A stretch of 64,000 nt of DNA from Sabethes cyaneus (lineage: Eukaryota; Arthropoda; Insecta; Diptera; Culicidae): contig NC_071355.1 of NCBI RefSeq assembly GCF_943734655.1, positions 199,968,939-200,032,938 on the forward strand, in the 5' to 3' direction. Below the pieces are notes generated by a model. That model did not search any database and had not been told where the DNA came from. It saw only the letters and a list, made by a program, of their open reading frames with translations. The stretch's first letter is position 1. The number at the start of each line of letters is the position of its first letter. Of this stretch, positions 21,940-33,189 are shown in pieces. The position numbers and the translations under genes are program-made.

Positions 21940-23590
21940 AAGTCATTTTCAGATGCTTAATATTGTACAAGTAGCAATTGGAAACTTAAACTCTGACTCA
22001 GTCATTGATTGTGCGATGTTCACTGGTCGGATGAATGTCGGTTAGAATTGGGATGGTTTACCATTAGATCAAGAATCGTTCCATCGACGGTAATCCGCGC
22101 AAAATCGGGAACAAAAACTCGCTTTGGGTTATACCAATATTCTGCGGCGACGGGATATCATTTAAACACTACCGTTATGTTTGTTTCGCAAACACCCTGT
22201 TTGAACTCCACTTTGTGAGGTCTTCCGTCCAGCTGGTGAGTTAGGGCGCACAGTGCGCGCAGTAAAGAGAAATTCAAAGCCGTCCGATGACCGGTTGTGG
22301 CCCCGTGGGGGTGGTGACGGGTGTGTGCGAACGAACGAACGTATGAAGTGTGTGTATGTGTGCACGCGCGGAGGTGGTGTCAAACGAGTTTGCATTCGTT
22401 GGTCGAGTTGGAGCGAGAATTCGTTTCTCGAAGAATTATCCAGCAGATACACGTCGCCTTGTGTCGTAGGTCCCCTTTCTCCCCGGGGCCCAAGCCTCGA
22501 GCCCACGGGGGTATGCTGATTGTGTCTATGTGTCCAAGAAGATTGGACTTTTGCTAGGTGGCAAAATGGGGTCGTTTGTGTTCTGGTCTGTGATGGCAGG
22601 TTGCGTACTTTTTTGCTCCATAGTGTCAAGGCTTGCCAAACGTGACAATGCATTTTTTGTTAGAATTAGGCAGTAAAATGTTACTGATCTTGTACAATAT
22701 AGATTGAATACTATATTAGAATATTTTTTCGGCTTTTATTTCGCAAATCGCAAAGCCATTCCATCTAACTAGCGTTGTCACATTTTATCTTACCATGGAA
22801 CCTAAATTTATAAAATTTATATTATGTAGTCGAAAAAGTCTATGTAATGAAGGTTCTATTTCGTTCATTCGACACAAGAAACCTTAATTTTATATGTTGT
22901 AGATCGAACAAACAGGCTATCAGACGTTGCTTTTACAAATCACCCAAGGCATCAACGTTGCAGCCATTCACAATCCGTCCCCTGCAGCGGTTATGCAAAA
23001 CCACAAGCAAAAAAAAGGAGTACGAGTAGGTCACACTTTTCATTAAACAGCTATTGCCTCTAATGCAGCCTCTGATGGTTCACGGGCCGTCGTCGTCGTT
23101 CAATAACACAACGTGGTCCTTCTCTAAGTTTTCTTCCATCACACATCTGCCGTGTTCTAGGAGAGCTGCACCACCGAACGCCGGGACTGGGGGGTCCTGG
23201 CGGGTGCATACACTTCTCTTGTGTTGATTATCGTTGTCGCTAGGTTTGACGCGGCTCTATGTTGTATATGGTGAGTGCACTGTGTATCGTTCGCTTACGA
23301 TCCTATAAAAAATAAAAGACTGCAACTAGTCACGCAATCGAGACCGACACTTGCAATCCCTTTGGTGCTTTCTTCCCTGCTGGGCATGTCAGTTTAGGAC
23401 GGCTTTGTAGAACGGTGAGCTAGGCTTAAATAGGCAATCACATTTTAATATGACATACAGCGACCAGTACTTCAGCAATCGTTGAGCATTTCCAGGTGAA
23501 ATGTGCCAAAAAATTACCCCCTCCGATTTGAATGAAACTTTTAACATCAACACTTTCAACAACAACAACTACAAGAAAATCTGAAACTAA
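21940..23590. other. 1.6 kb with no recognised gene
   Basis: Short frames exist on both strands at 22.16-22.65 kb in a GC-rich patch with GT/CG words, but they overlap each other and none looks like a known protein. Patch may be regulatory; nothing firm. Confidence 0.4.
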
Positions 23591-23785
23591 ATAAAAGAAA
23601 ACTTTTCCAAATGAAATTCTACTATTTTTGTTTTGTTTTCGAAAACAGACACTGATGAAGCCTGCAAGTCGTAGGTGAAAGACGTATCTGTCGCGAATGA
23701 ATAAAAATAGTAGAAAAATTGGAAAAGTTTTCTTTTATTTGATTTCAGGCCTCGTATTCTACTAAGAAGCTCTAAAAACTTCTGT
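23591..23785 (+). mobile_element. Hammerhead-bearing palindromic retroposon, one core lost
   Basis: Flanking arms at 23591-23632 and 23698-23742 are inverted copies (AAAAGAAAACTTTTCCAAAT against the complement). Between them is a single hammerhead-like core. A short tail follows (ATTCTACTAAGAAGCTCTAA, then AACTTCTGTC). The arrangement equals the 52.39-52.66 kb copy with the left core deleted. No clear target duplication. The tail is shared with 60.35 kb. Confidence 0.65.
23638..23697 (+). ncRNA. Hammerhead-like ribozyme motif, type I
   Basis: Core boxes CTGATGA (23652-23658) and GAAA (23677-23680) are present. Helix I pairs GACA with TGTC, extended by TTCG/CGAA beyond an internal loop. Helix II pairs GCCT with AGGT. 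The predicted cut follows C23688 in GTATC. Helix III (AGAC..GTAT) is weakened by a change compared with the 52-kb copies. One extra A lies between CTGATGA and helix II, a departure from the strict consensus. Self-cleavage is not shown. Confidence 0.55.
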
Positions 23786-24026
23786 CAACTTTTTGTCAAT
23801 TTTTTTCTCATTACGACTCAAGACTAATTTTGAACAAGGGAGTATGGTTTTTTACACAAGAAATTTAAAAAAATATATAACTTGAAAAATATTGGTTGTA
23901 ACGGAATGATATCTGAAAGGAAATTGTAGACAATCAATGCAGACAATTGAAATTTAAATCAGATTAGATAAACAACTGAACTAAAATTTGAAAATAGAAA
24001 AATACTTAAAGTAATTACTTTGAATG
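23786..24026. other. AT-rich spacer
   Basis: Nothing recognised. Confidence 0.5.
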
Positions 24027-24452
24027 TGAGGACTATGCAACCGCAAGTTTGACGAGTCTGCGTTGACAAGCAAGTGATCACGGCTTCGAATCTTGGTAGA
24101 ATCAGGCCACGGGTTAAGTGACTTCAGCGTGGGTTTATTCTCAGGGCACACTCCACCTCCTTCCTGAATGCCGCATTTACCAACAATTTAGCCTCTTCCC
24201 AGGGAAAATTATTAACAGTGCCACTGGCTCGAGGAGCGTAATGAAGCCTCTTGTTCGTGGGCAAGTTAAAGCTAAACTCCGCACTTTCTAGTTCTAGAGT
24301 GCAAGATTGGTGCAAGGAAAAAAGGGATGAAAACACTGACACCTACTGGCGATACTGCAATACAAATGTGTGATGTGCGGGGTATAGAAGCTACACCTGG
24401 AACATGTCACAATAGATTAAAATACTGGACACAGTGATGTCTATACAGAAAA
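24027..24452 (+). mobile_element. tRNA-derived SINE, second copy
   Basis: Matches the 16.2-16.7 kb SINE. It shares an A-box-like segment GCAACCGCAAGTTTGACGAG, GACAAGC.AGTG, the B-box region GCTTCGAATCTTGGTAGAAT, then GTGGGTTTATTCTCAGG. Towards the end both have CACAATAGAT and ATACTGG. It is more diverged and shortened in the middle. No exact flanking repeat was found. Confidence 0.75.
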
Positions 24453-24752
24453 GGAATCATAACATTTCCCGTAATTTCGACTAAAGATGTAAATGATTAC
24501 AAAACTAATTTCTGATTACTACGCACTTACTGAAACCCCCTTGAGCACACGCGACTTGATGTTGCTGTTGGCGGGGTTCCAACTGTGCTGTTGTAGAGTT
24601 TTTCAAATTGGGGGCAAACAGACCGCTAACACAATCACAAATTAGCAATCTCTGTCAGCAGAGCACACGTTCCCTGCTATAAGCTTTCGTACGCTTAGAG
24701 AGAACGCTTACGTTAAAGATCATTCTGACTTAAAATTATGTTGAAATGTGAA
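24453..24752. other. Spacer, nothing recognised
   Basis: About 300 bases with no clear feature, ending at the TA of the mariner. Confidence 0.5.
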
Positions 24753-25752
24753 TATGAAGGGAGTCCACGGTAACATTGCAACACACTCAAATTGCTCTAA
24801 CTTTTGAACCGTTGGGTAAAATCAACTGAAAATTTGCTTGGACAAAATTAAAAGTGGATTGTTTATGCTCTATGAGTCTTTTTATCAGGTACGCAAAGAT
24901 ATGAAAAATGCCATCGAAAGAACAGCTCGTTTGCGAAAAAGTTCTGCACAAATACATCGAAAATCAGAATCTGTTACTTCGTGCCATCGGTAAAAAGTTG
25001 GGAATCCAAATTCTACCTACTGCAAAGGATAAGTTCGATGTTCCAGAGAACCTTCGAAAACAGAAAATGTCCCAAGCAACAATGTGAGTTTCATGACTAA
25101 TTATGGTCTTGAATGCCACCATAAGAATGTAATAAAACCCAAATTGTTACTTGGGGTCAAACTTTGACCTTTGACTTTGACTTTGAAACTTTGACTTTAG
25201 CCAAGAAATTCTTGATTTGGCAAGCAATTTATTCATGTGAAAAGCGGAGTACCATAAACATAGACAAGTGTGTTTGAAAGAGTGTCTCCAAAAGCGATTT
25301 CTTCTTCTTCTGAGGACTCACAACTGTCCTACGATCTTCTGGTAGGATTTGACTTCATGCCATTGTGTAAAGGCCGTGCTGGAGTAGCATAAAGCAAATA
25401 ATGTCGATTTCGTGTCTCCAATACACCGGTGCTGCGCCCAATCGAGTAATACCAGACCAGGCTATTATGAAGCAGAATTTTCGGAAACATCCTGAAGTAG
25501 TCGACGCAGTTGAAGAAATGAAGAAAGTATGGGTAAATATGCAAACCATGTCGATTTTGAGGTTGTTCAAGATCTCATGGATGGAGTTATGGCCAAAGTA
25601 CCGGCATCCGGATACGGAGGTGAAATTGATTAAAATAAAAACGCTAAAACTAAGTTTAATTATTTCTTTTGATGCCCTGAAAGTTTGATGACAATCGGAT
25701 AAAAACTGCGCATTAATTTTGTGTGTTGCAATTTTACCGTGAACACCCTTTA
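24753..25752 (+). mobile_element. DD37E mariner relic with both ends
   Basis: Inverted ends are (A)AGGG.GT.CACGGTAA.ATTGCAACACAC at the left and its complement at the right, each beside TA. The plus strand decodes, across frameshifts, as a mosquito DD37E mariner transposase. Visible parts are FDVPENLRKQKMS near 25038-25077, KKFLIWQAIYSCEKRS near 25204-25251 and the second-Asp block NCPTIFW.DLTSCH near 25325-25365. KAVLE.HKANNVDFV (with the Glu) follows near 25370-25415, then KHPEVV-like and EEMKKVWV near 25490-25535. The N-terminal DNA-binding region and the first-Asp block are largely deleted. About 1.0 kb, shorter than a full element; transposase dead. Confidence 0.85.
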
Positions 25753-28205
25753 TAGCATGCAGTTGTAGATCGCGCAGATAAACTTTACATACAAAATAGT
25801 CAACAGAGAGCGCTTTCGTATAAACACCGACTGACGCACACTCTATAGACTGAGGCATTGGGGTTTCAACCAGGCTACTGACATCTGGACCTTGTTGTAT
25901 CATGAATTTGATACATCAATATTTAACCTCTTCTTTTTCGGGCACACAACAAATCTTGCCCCGAATAACAAAGTGTTCATGAAATGTTTGCACCAGCTGT
26001 AGTTTAGGTGGCACATGTGTCAGTTTCAGCTTTGTACAAAGCGTGTCGGCTGCGAGCTGCGATTCTTATCATGACAATGTGGCGTCCTGTCAGGGGCCTG
26101 GCTTTGGTTACATACAAGGCTCTTATTAAACTAGACGTAGCCCGCGTGCATCGTCTCGCATCTATATCTGATTGAGAGTGAATCGGAGGTACCAACCCTA
26201 GTTTTCTAGAGTTTCGACGAAACAACGATTTTTTGCAGTGATAATTTAGATTTACGGAGATAGCCGGAATGTTTGACCAAAACGCCCAAATTGTCCTCTA
26301 ATGCTGTGTAACTCTATGACATGCAACTACGTTGCTGATGCTTGGCTTGAGTGCAATCTGGCATAATCCAATCTATCAAATATTTGATAAGTAAAATATA
26401 CGATTATTCTGCTAACCGGTTTGTTTTAAAACGGATACCTAATAATCTATTTTGTGGTTTGACGATTTGTTGGGTGACCCAAAATTCTGGAAAGATGTAC
26501 AACCTTTCTCAAAATTTTCTCGAGTCGTAATGGAATGATTTTCTTCACTGAAAACACGTTGAAAGTTTCACTCAATCGCAGAGGTTAAGTTAAACGGTTT
26601 ACGCATTTTTAAGTCAAATGTTGCTCTTACTCAACGTTGTTTGCAAACCTCATGGTGTTGGTACGTTAGTTAACCTACTAGGTCTCAAGCATCGGTAAGC
26701 TTCGTCAAACATTAGCAGACTTTAGGCTAAACATCAACTTGTAGGGCGTAGGTACACGTAACAGAACGGTGAAAACGATGTACTTGCCGTTGTTGTTATT
26801 GGTTTGAAGGTTTTTCTTCTTCTTCATTCGCGCAACATTACAGAACGAATGCCCCGAGCCGATTATGATGTTTTTTTGTACACGTAAAAGATTATTTACT
26901 ATGAATATTGGCAATTGTGTGCACTCGACGAGACTCTTGTTACTCCTCATTGCTGCTTTTCCTGCAGTGGAAAGGATGAGGTACGAGGGGGACAACAAAC
27001 GTACCCGTCGTCATCGTAGTGCGACCTTAAAACGTAAAAGTCGAAACAATGCTGGAGGTGTAAAATAATTAACGATACTTCTCATGCATCGATCGCCGCC
27101 CCAGGTTGGATCTTGACAAAAGTTTTTCCTAAACAGTGTGTCGGTCGATTGACGAACAACGCACTAAGTGATGGGCGAATTGCCGGATGCCGGCTGGCTG
27201 GAACAACACAGCTTGTATAACTAATTCCTGTGTATGCCTGCCTGTCAGAAAGAGAGCGAGAGGGGGGTGACACGCGGCGGTGTTCGTTTGGACGGAACAC
27301 TACTGGCTAGTGTTATTGTTACTTACTTTTGCTTATCCAGTGCATGTGCCATTTTAGCCGGCAAGCATACGTGCGACAATCGCTTATCTAAATTACTGCC
27401 CGCTTCTAGCTTGGTTGCGGTTGTTCCTTTTTAATGGGCAAACTTTTCAGCAATTGGAGCAGTTGGAGCGACACGAACAGAGCCCCGAGTCGAAGTACCC
27501 ATTTTTTGTGAGCGTAGCTTTGCTGCACTATCGCTTGACAGTCATTAGAATTAGCATATCTGGATTTTCTAATCGGTTGCTGGTTAATTATTGCAGCTGC
27601 TTGTCAATATACTGGTGCAAAATATGTGCTGTTTGTCAACTGTTAGTTGAATGTCTGTCACAAAGAAGAAAACACTATAATTTAATGATGTATGTGTAGT
27701 TCTTGTGAGACCTATAAAAGTTTTCCGGATAATTAAAAGCTGTCTAATTCAATAGATTTTGTCCATAACCTAATGAATGATTAACAATCATAGCTTGCAC
27801 CGGTAGTACAGTCGTCTTATTATAGTATTACTACGTAAAGCTATTATTTATATGCATACATTGTGGGAGGTGTGGTATATTGATACTCGGGTCATGTTTT
27901 CAATCACAGCTTGTTAGAGTGATCTAATCATTGGAAATGTTGTTTATGTTAGATCACAGAAAGAGGGTGTATAGAAGCGCAAAAGAGGACCTCCCGTAAC
28001 AATGATAGTAAGGCATTTGCTCCTGTAGGACTACGTAACGCTATGCCTTGCTATTTTTGATACTTGTTTTGATACTTGATTTGTGTTTTGCAACGCAAAT
28101 TTCTACGTTATGAAAGCCCCCATTCTGGAAGGTGACTGCTTTGTTGTTAATGGAAACATTAAATTCTAGAATCGATGTTGCTAACTTTTTTATAACTATG
28201 ATTTC
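25753..28205. other. 2.45 kb with no recognised gene
   Basis: Short frames only. A GC-richer part lies near 26000-26230 and another near 26960-27430. I could not match either to a family. Confidence 0.4.
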
Positions 28206-29800
28206 CAGCATATGGCCACCGCCGTTTGGTGGACGCTCTTACGCATTTATTTTTATCCCAATCCAGACTCTACTTTCACCGCCATCGCAAAGTTGCTGGC
28301 TATGATATCAAGGTTATCTTCGAAGCTTAAGAGTTGGCTATCTTTAGTGAAAATCGTGCCCTTTGTTTTGATGCGCGCTCGTCGGATTACCGTCCACAGA
28401 TCAGAGTCTCAACCCTCGCCGCATCTCGAAGCGACTCAAGAGTGTCCCCGAGATGCGCACGAAACCCATTACTCCATCCAATGTAGCTTTGATCAGTCGC
28501 GTCAGTTTGTCCGCAAAAGCGTGGTTGTGTCATTATTTGCCATGGCATAGCTGATCTCGATCGATTGTATCGCATGCTGCTTTGAAATCAACAAACATGT
28601 GATGCGTGGGCATGTTGTACTCCCAACATTTCTGCATGATCTGTCGGATGGTAAAAACTTGATCCGAAGTTGCGCTAGCTCCCATGCAGCCTGCCTAATA
28701 GTTCTCTACAGAGCCTTGAGCTACCGGTAGCAACCGGCGTAACAGGATCTGGGAGCGTACCTCGTAGGTGAATAGTTAGACATCAGTCGAGTCAATCACC
28801 CTTATCATAAATAGGACAAAACCATCCACCCAATCTTCCAGTAGTAACTTCTCCTCCTCTTAAATCTTGACGATAACCCACTTTGGAATCTTTCCCAGCG
28901 TTTCCCGGTCATGTTTATGAAGTTCTACCGGCAGGCAATCCATACCGGCGACTTTGTTAGTCTTCAGCAACCCCAATTTCTCGTTTTAATTCCTGGAGAT
29001 CAAGTGCTGGGACATAACTATCTTACATGGATACAAATAGGTTAAATTTCATTCCATCTCCTTCTACAACTTCGCCAGCGCGGCGTTCATCAAAGAACTG
29101 CTTCCACCTTTCGACTAGCTCGCGCTCGTTTGTGGTTAGATTTCCTCCCTCGTCCCTATACACGTCAGGTTTCGATGCGTAGCCCTTACGAGATTGGTTC
29201 ATCTTGAAATAGTTATTCTAATTATTCACGATTTCTTCCCACCTTCTTTTACTTTTGAAAATCGTGGTTAAATGGTTCCTTGCTCGTCGGTATTTGGACA
29301 AGTTCTCCCTAGTGGCAATGCTCAGATAATTTTTCCAAATCAATTTTTTCCTCTTCAACGCTTGTTGGTCAAATAAACTCCAGATGGCTTTTTGAATATC
29401 TTTGTGTGATGAAAAGGTACTTCGGATCACCAGGCCTCAATAGGCTGCGAAGTTTATACACCGCTGGCCGTTATATTTCGTGTCGGTGTGTAGGTTATGG
29501 GGTCCGATCACCGGTCTATACATTTCTTCCCTACCGACTTGGACCCTCCCCGATGAAGATCTTGATGGCCCATGGCGAACAGCTGCTCTCGAGTTGATCA
29601 GCTTCCAATCTATCATGCGATCCTGCCTTCTGCCCATCACTACAAAGCACGTTCATAGATCTTTGGTAGTGCCACCGTTCTGGGAAAACTTGGTGTTTCC
29701 GCCGCGGATCTTCGAAATCTTCTCTCCTTTGCGACAGAGGCACAATGCCGAGTTAGCGGAGTTCAAGCTGGTCGCCATCTGCAAAATTCAGTGATCCGAA
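28206..29800 (-). pseudogene. RTE-like LINE, endonuclease and RT remains
   Basis: Reading on the minus strand from the right there is an endonuclease-type region: MGRRQDRMIDWKLINSRA near 29640-29587, then RPVIGPHNLHTDT near 29530-29475. A linker follows at 29430-29218, then TTNERELVERWKQFFDERRA near 29140-29080. The RT follows to 28206, with the ..IDFKAACDTID.. motif A near 28590-28555 and a stretch like RG.R.G...S before the FADD area, which is frameshifted. The order (apurinic endonuclease then RT) fits RTE-clade LINEs. Stops and indels throughout. It is the most complete LINE in the window. Confidence 0.75.
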
Positions 29801-29989
29801 GTTCCAATTTCCTAGTTTACATTCGTTGTTATTGTTTCGTCGCTTAGGTTGATGTCGAATATTCCGATCTATATTTGCTTAAGCGTTCGTAGTAAGGTGA
29901 GCTTAGGTAGGCTGCCTTGTTAGGGCCACGCTGCTGAGTATCGTGATGGGATTGTTATCTAGCTAGTGCCAAGACATCACGTTTCTTAA

Positions 29990-30250
29990 CTTAGCCGCCA
30001 ACTTCAGATCAAACGTTGTCGTGACCCGCTTCTAACCTGGAGAACAACCGCTCACTTGCTAGAGGAATCATCAAGCCATCCCGAGCCGCCCCTGGTACAG
30101 GAACAGACGCTCAAAACTGTCAAGGCTATTTCTTGTTTCTACACTCAGCCTTCGCACGAGTGCCTCCTTCCCCATCGTCGGTTTACGGCCTTTTTCCCTC
30201 TTCTGTTGGGTACTCTTACCACTGCGTCCAGTATTTTGAATTATTGTGGT
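29990..30250 (-). repeat. Noncoding 5' part of the RTE-like LINE
   Basis: GTCGTGACCCGCTTCTAACC and CCTTCGCACGAGTGCCTCCT are shared, with changes, by fragments at 33.2, 34.84, 35.55 and 44.76 kb. It lies upstream of the endonuclease on the minus strand, so it is probably the LINE's leader. Confidence 0.5.
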
Positions 30251-30552
30251 ATGCCCCGTTTTATTATTTTCCTATACGCTTCAAGCTTATCTATCACTTA
30301 TTGAGGAAATGACAGGCTAGTAGCTGGAGCGAGACATGTGCCAATCAGGGATGACTAGGTTTATAAACCTAGTACCCTGATCGGCGACGCCAACCAGATC
30401 TCCCCTTTTCGAGATACTACAGTCTGCGTACTATTTGTGCTCCACGATTGCAGAGCAAGTGTTCCGAGGTTAAATATCATCTTGTACGAAACCGAGATTC
30501 CGAAGATGATATTTACTCGGACAATGTCCTGTCGCAAGACCGGTAAGCTTGC

Positions 30553-30613
30553 TGAGATCTCTCTTATTGAGACTCAGCGACTTTTGAGTAACTCTCATCC
30601 TCGACATTATATT
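30553..30613 (+). repeat. Short repeat flanking the Helitron-like array, left
   Basis: ATCTCTCTTATTGAGACTCA, CTTTTGAGTAAC and CTCGAC.TTATAT occur again at 32520-32584 in the same orientation with about five differences. Confidence 0.7.
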
Positions 30614-32085
30614 TATACCTATAAAAATGGATTTCTGTCCGTATGTTCCTTATAGAATCGAAAACTACTGAACCGATCGGCGTGCAAATTTGCATGTAGG
30701 GGTTTTTGGGGCCAGGGAAGGTTCTTATGATGGTTAGATACCCCTCTCCTCACTAAGAGTGGGGGGCTCCCATACAAATCTATACCTATAAAAATGGGTT
30801 TCTGTCTGCCCATATGTCCCTTATAGAATCGAAAACTACTGAACCGCTCGGAGTGAAAATGTGCATGTAAGGATTTTTGGTGCAAGGGAAAGTTCTTATG
30901 ATGGTTCTAGATCCCTCACCCCACTAAGAGGGGGGGGGGAGCTCCCATACAAATCTATACCTATCAAAATGGATTTCTGTCTACCCGTATTTTCCTTATA
31001 GAATCGAAAACTATTGAACCGATCGGCGTGAAAAGGGAAGGGAAGCCAGAGAAGGTTCTTTTGATGGTTAGAAAACCCTCCCCCCACTAAGAGGGGGGGC
31101 CCATACAAATGAAACACAAATTTCTGCATAACTCGAGAACGAATCAAGCAAATGGAACAAAATTTGACATGTGGGTGTTTTTGGAGACAAGAATTTTTTC
31201 TAGGGTGAATTGAGACCCCTCCCCTCTTTAGTAGGGGAATTATGACATACAAATACTAATGAAATACAAATTTCCTCATAACTCGAGAACTAATCAAGCA
31301 AATGGAACCAAATTTGGCAGGTGAAGGTTTTTGGAGGCAAAAATTTTTTCTATGGTGAATTAGGACCCCTCGCCACTTTAGTAGGGGGGCTCCTATACAA
31401 ATGAAATACAAATTTCCTCATAACTCGAGAACTAATTAATCAAATGGAACCAAATTTGGCATGTAAGTGTTTTTGGAAGCATGAATTCTTTCTATGATGA
31501 ATTGGGACCCTTTACCTTTTTAGGAGGGGGGGGGGGGCTCCTATACAAATGAAATACAAGTTTCCTCATAACTCCAGAACTAATCAAGCAAATGGAACCA
31601 AATTTAGCATGTGGGTGTTTTTATTGACAATTTTTTTTCCATGGTGAATTGAGACCCCCTCTTTAGGAGGGGAATTTTATATAGTGGGGGGGGCTCCTAT
31701 ACACATGAAATACAAATATCCTCATAACTAGAAAACTAATCAAGCAAATGGAACCAAATTTAGCATGTGGGGGGTTTTGGAGGCAGGAATTTTTTTAAGA
31801 TGGTTTGAGACACCTCACCTCTGTGGTAGGGGGATAAGGACTCTCATACAAATAAAACAAAAAATTTTGCGTAACTCAAAAACTAATCGAACTCGAGAAA
31901 TTTTAAAATTTTAGACTCTTTCATAACATTAGTCAATAACAAGACCACCAAAAAATATCAATAGTAACATTAGATAATTCAACGCGCAACGGCCACAGGC
32001 CGCGAGTGTTGCCGGCGAACTGCCGTCGGAAGCCCCGGCCACTGCGGGGTGGCAGCCCCCCGTGGAGATCACCTCTATCTAGGTT
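30614..32085 (+). mobile_element. Helitron-like element with monomer array
   Basis: It starts with TATACCTATAAAAATGGATT and TCTGTC, repeated at about 30780 and 30955. About six monomers of roughly 150 bp follow, each with CATAACTCGAGAACTAATCA, AATGGAACCAAATTT and a run of C then G (CCCCTCC..AGGAGGGG). The last unit passes into a GC-rich end holding a CGGGG / CCCCG hairpin near 32044-32060, then CTAG near 32080. The T-C start, 3' hairpin and CTRR-type end fit a non-autonomous Helitron. No Rep/helicase is present. Copies of the same monomers lie at 15.9-17.05 kb. Confidence 0.5.
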
Positions 32086-32143
32086 TATTTATTTTCCTAG
32101 ATCTACTGACCTCTATTACTTTCCTTTAGTTGGGTCACCCCTG

Positions 32144-32305
32144 CGAAATGGTACTTTCTACGAAAAGATTTTCTGTGAAATGGTACATCCCGCGTAAAGT
32201 TTTTCGCGAAATGATATTCTGCGAAACTCTATTTTCCGCGTTATGGTCAACCGAGAATTTGTGTTCCGCAAAATGGTATTCGGCGAAATGGTTTGTAATG
32301 ATGGC
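32144..32305 (+). repeat. Degenerate GCGAAATGGTA repeats
   Basis: About eight near-repeats of (T/C)(G/C)(C/T)GAAATGGTA with a spacing of roughly 20 bases, directly after the Helitron-like end. The word CGCGAAATG also occurs in the MITE ends at 33.95 and 34.43 kb. Confidence 0.6.
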
Positions 32306-32519
32306 GAATATTTAAATGCTATCCGCTTTATTTTATCAGGTTTAGCAATGGGAGGAGTTGTTTTCTACTTTACTGTGAGGAAAATTTGTATATTAAAACA
32401 TCCATGAACTCCCCAGAAACTTGCAAAACTCGAGATTGTGACAAACGTCATCCGAGATTTACGATTTATGTACAACACAGTTTAATTTGTGGCAATACGA
32501 TTTTATATATTAAGCATTC

Positions 32520-32584
32520 TGGGATCTCTCTTATTGAGACTCAGCAACTTTTGAGTAACCCTCATACTCGACGTTATATATTTT
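32520..32584 (+). repeat. Short repeat flanking the Helitron-like array, right
   Basis: Second copy of the 30553-30613 segment. Confidence 0.7.
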
Positions 32585-33016
32585 TAGATTGTTTGAGCGA
32601 TTTCAGCCCACCCTCCAGCACACAGTCAGAGAACAGGCAGAGTGAATCTTGACCCGTGAGTAGAGAGTTGGAGCCATATCTTCGTTTGTCGACTCACAAC
32701 GAGTCGGCGTGTTGAAGATAGACGAGGATCAGGACTGAACCTCTGCTAGCGCATCGTTCAAGTCCTGTTCCTCCCCTATTCTCCTTTCCATCTCATTCGT
32801 TTCTTTGTTTTCGGCAGAGAGAGCATGCACGGTAAGAAATCGTCCAATACATCAGTTACCGGCTTGATGCAGCAAGGGCAAATTACTGTGGAGGGCGCCC
32901 TGGTACTCCACAGGCTCCGTTGCGGCGAGAGAATTTATAGAACCCCTTCCACCATTCATCCCTCGGCACGGGTCGCGTCACACCATGGATTAGGGGTTTG
33001 TCCATTCAAGTTTTGT
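32585..33016. other. Unassigned, possibly a repeat
   Basis: GC-rich part near 32880-33000 (GGAGGGCGCCCTGGTACTCC) looks like part of a dispersed mosquito repeat I half-remember, but I cannot name it. Confidence 0.3.
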
Positions 33017-33030
33017 ACATAATAGACATG

Positions 33031-33156
33031 TAACTGTTAATATTCGGCAGGGCAGTCTTCGGAGAAATTTATCAAGACTGAAGTTGATAAATTTCTCCGA
33101 AGACTGCCCTGCCGAAGATTAACAGTTACAATTGAATCCAGTCGATAAAAAACACA
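33031..33156. mobile_element. Perfect-hairpin retroposon with 14-bp target repeat
   Basis: A 126-bp insert carries arms of about 47 bases (TAACTGTTAAT..TTCGGCAGGG to TTTATCAA, and the complement), with one mismatch or gap, around an 8-base loop GACTGAAG. A 30-base asymmetric tail (ATTGAATCCAGTCGATAAAA plus ACACA) follows. ACATAATAGACATG stands on both sides exactly (33017-33030 and 33157-33170). No hammerhead core is visible here. The insertion style (palindrome, tail, variable target repeat) is like the 52.4-kb element. Confidence 0.8.
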
Positions 33157-33189
33157 ACATAATAGACATGGATAACAGCTATTAAAATC

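Noticed and set aside
22162..22653. 163-codon minus-strand frame
   Set aside because: It is in a GC-rich patch with overlapping frames on both strands, and its low-complexity Pro/Thr/Arg content resembles no family.
25355..25903. 182-codon minus-strand frame
   Set aside because: Most of it is antisense to the mariner relic on the plus strand and ends outside that element.
30780..31860. CRISPR-like array because of regular spacing
   Set aside because: The whole monomers are repeated with point changes, with no short constant repeat and unique spacers; this is a eukaryotic tandem repeat.
33031..33156. Hammerhead core in the 33-kb hairpin
   Set aside because: CTGAAG occurs in the loop, but no CTGANGA plus GAAA pair with helices could be drawn.
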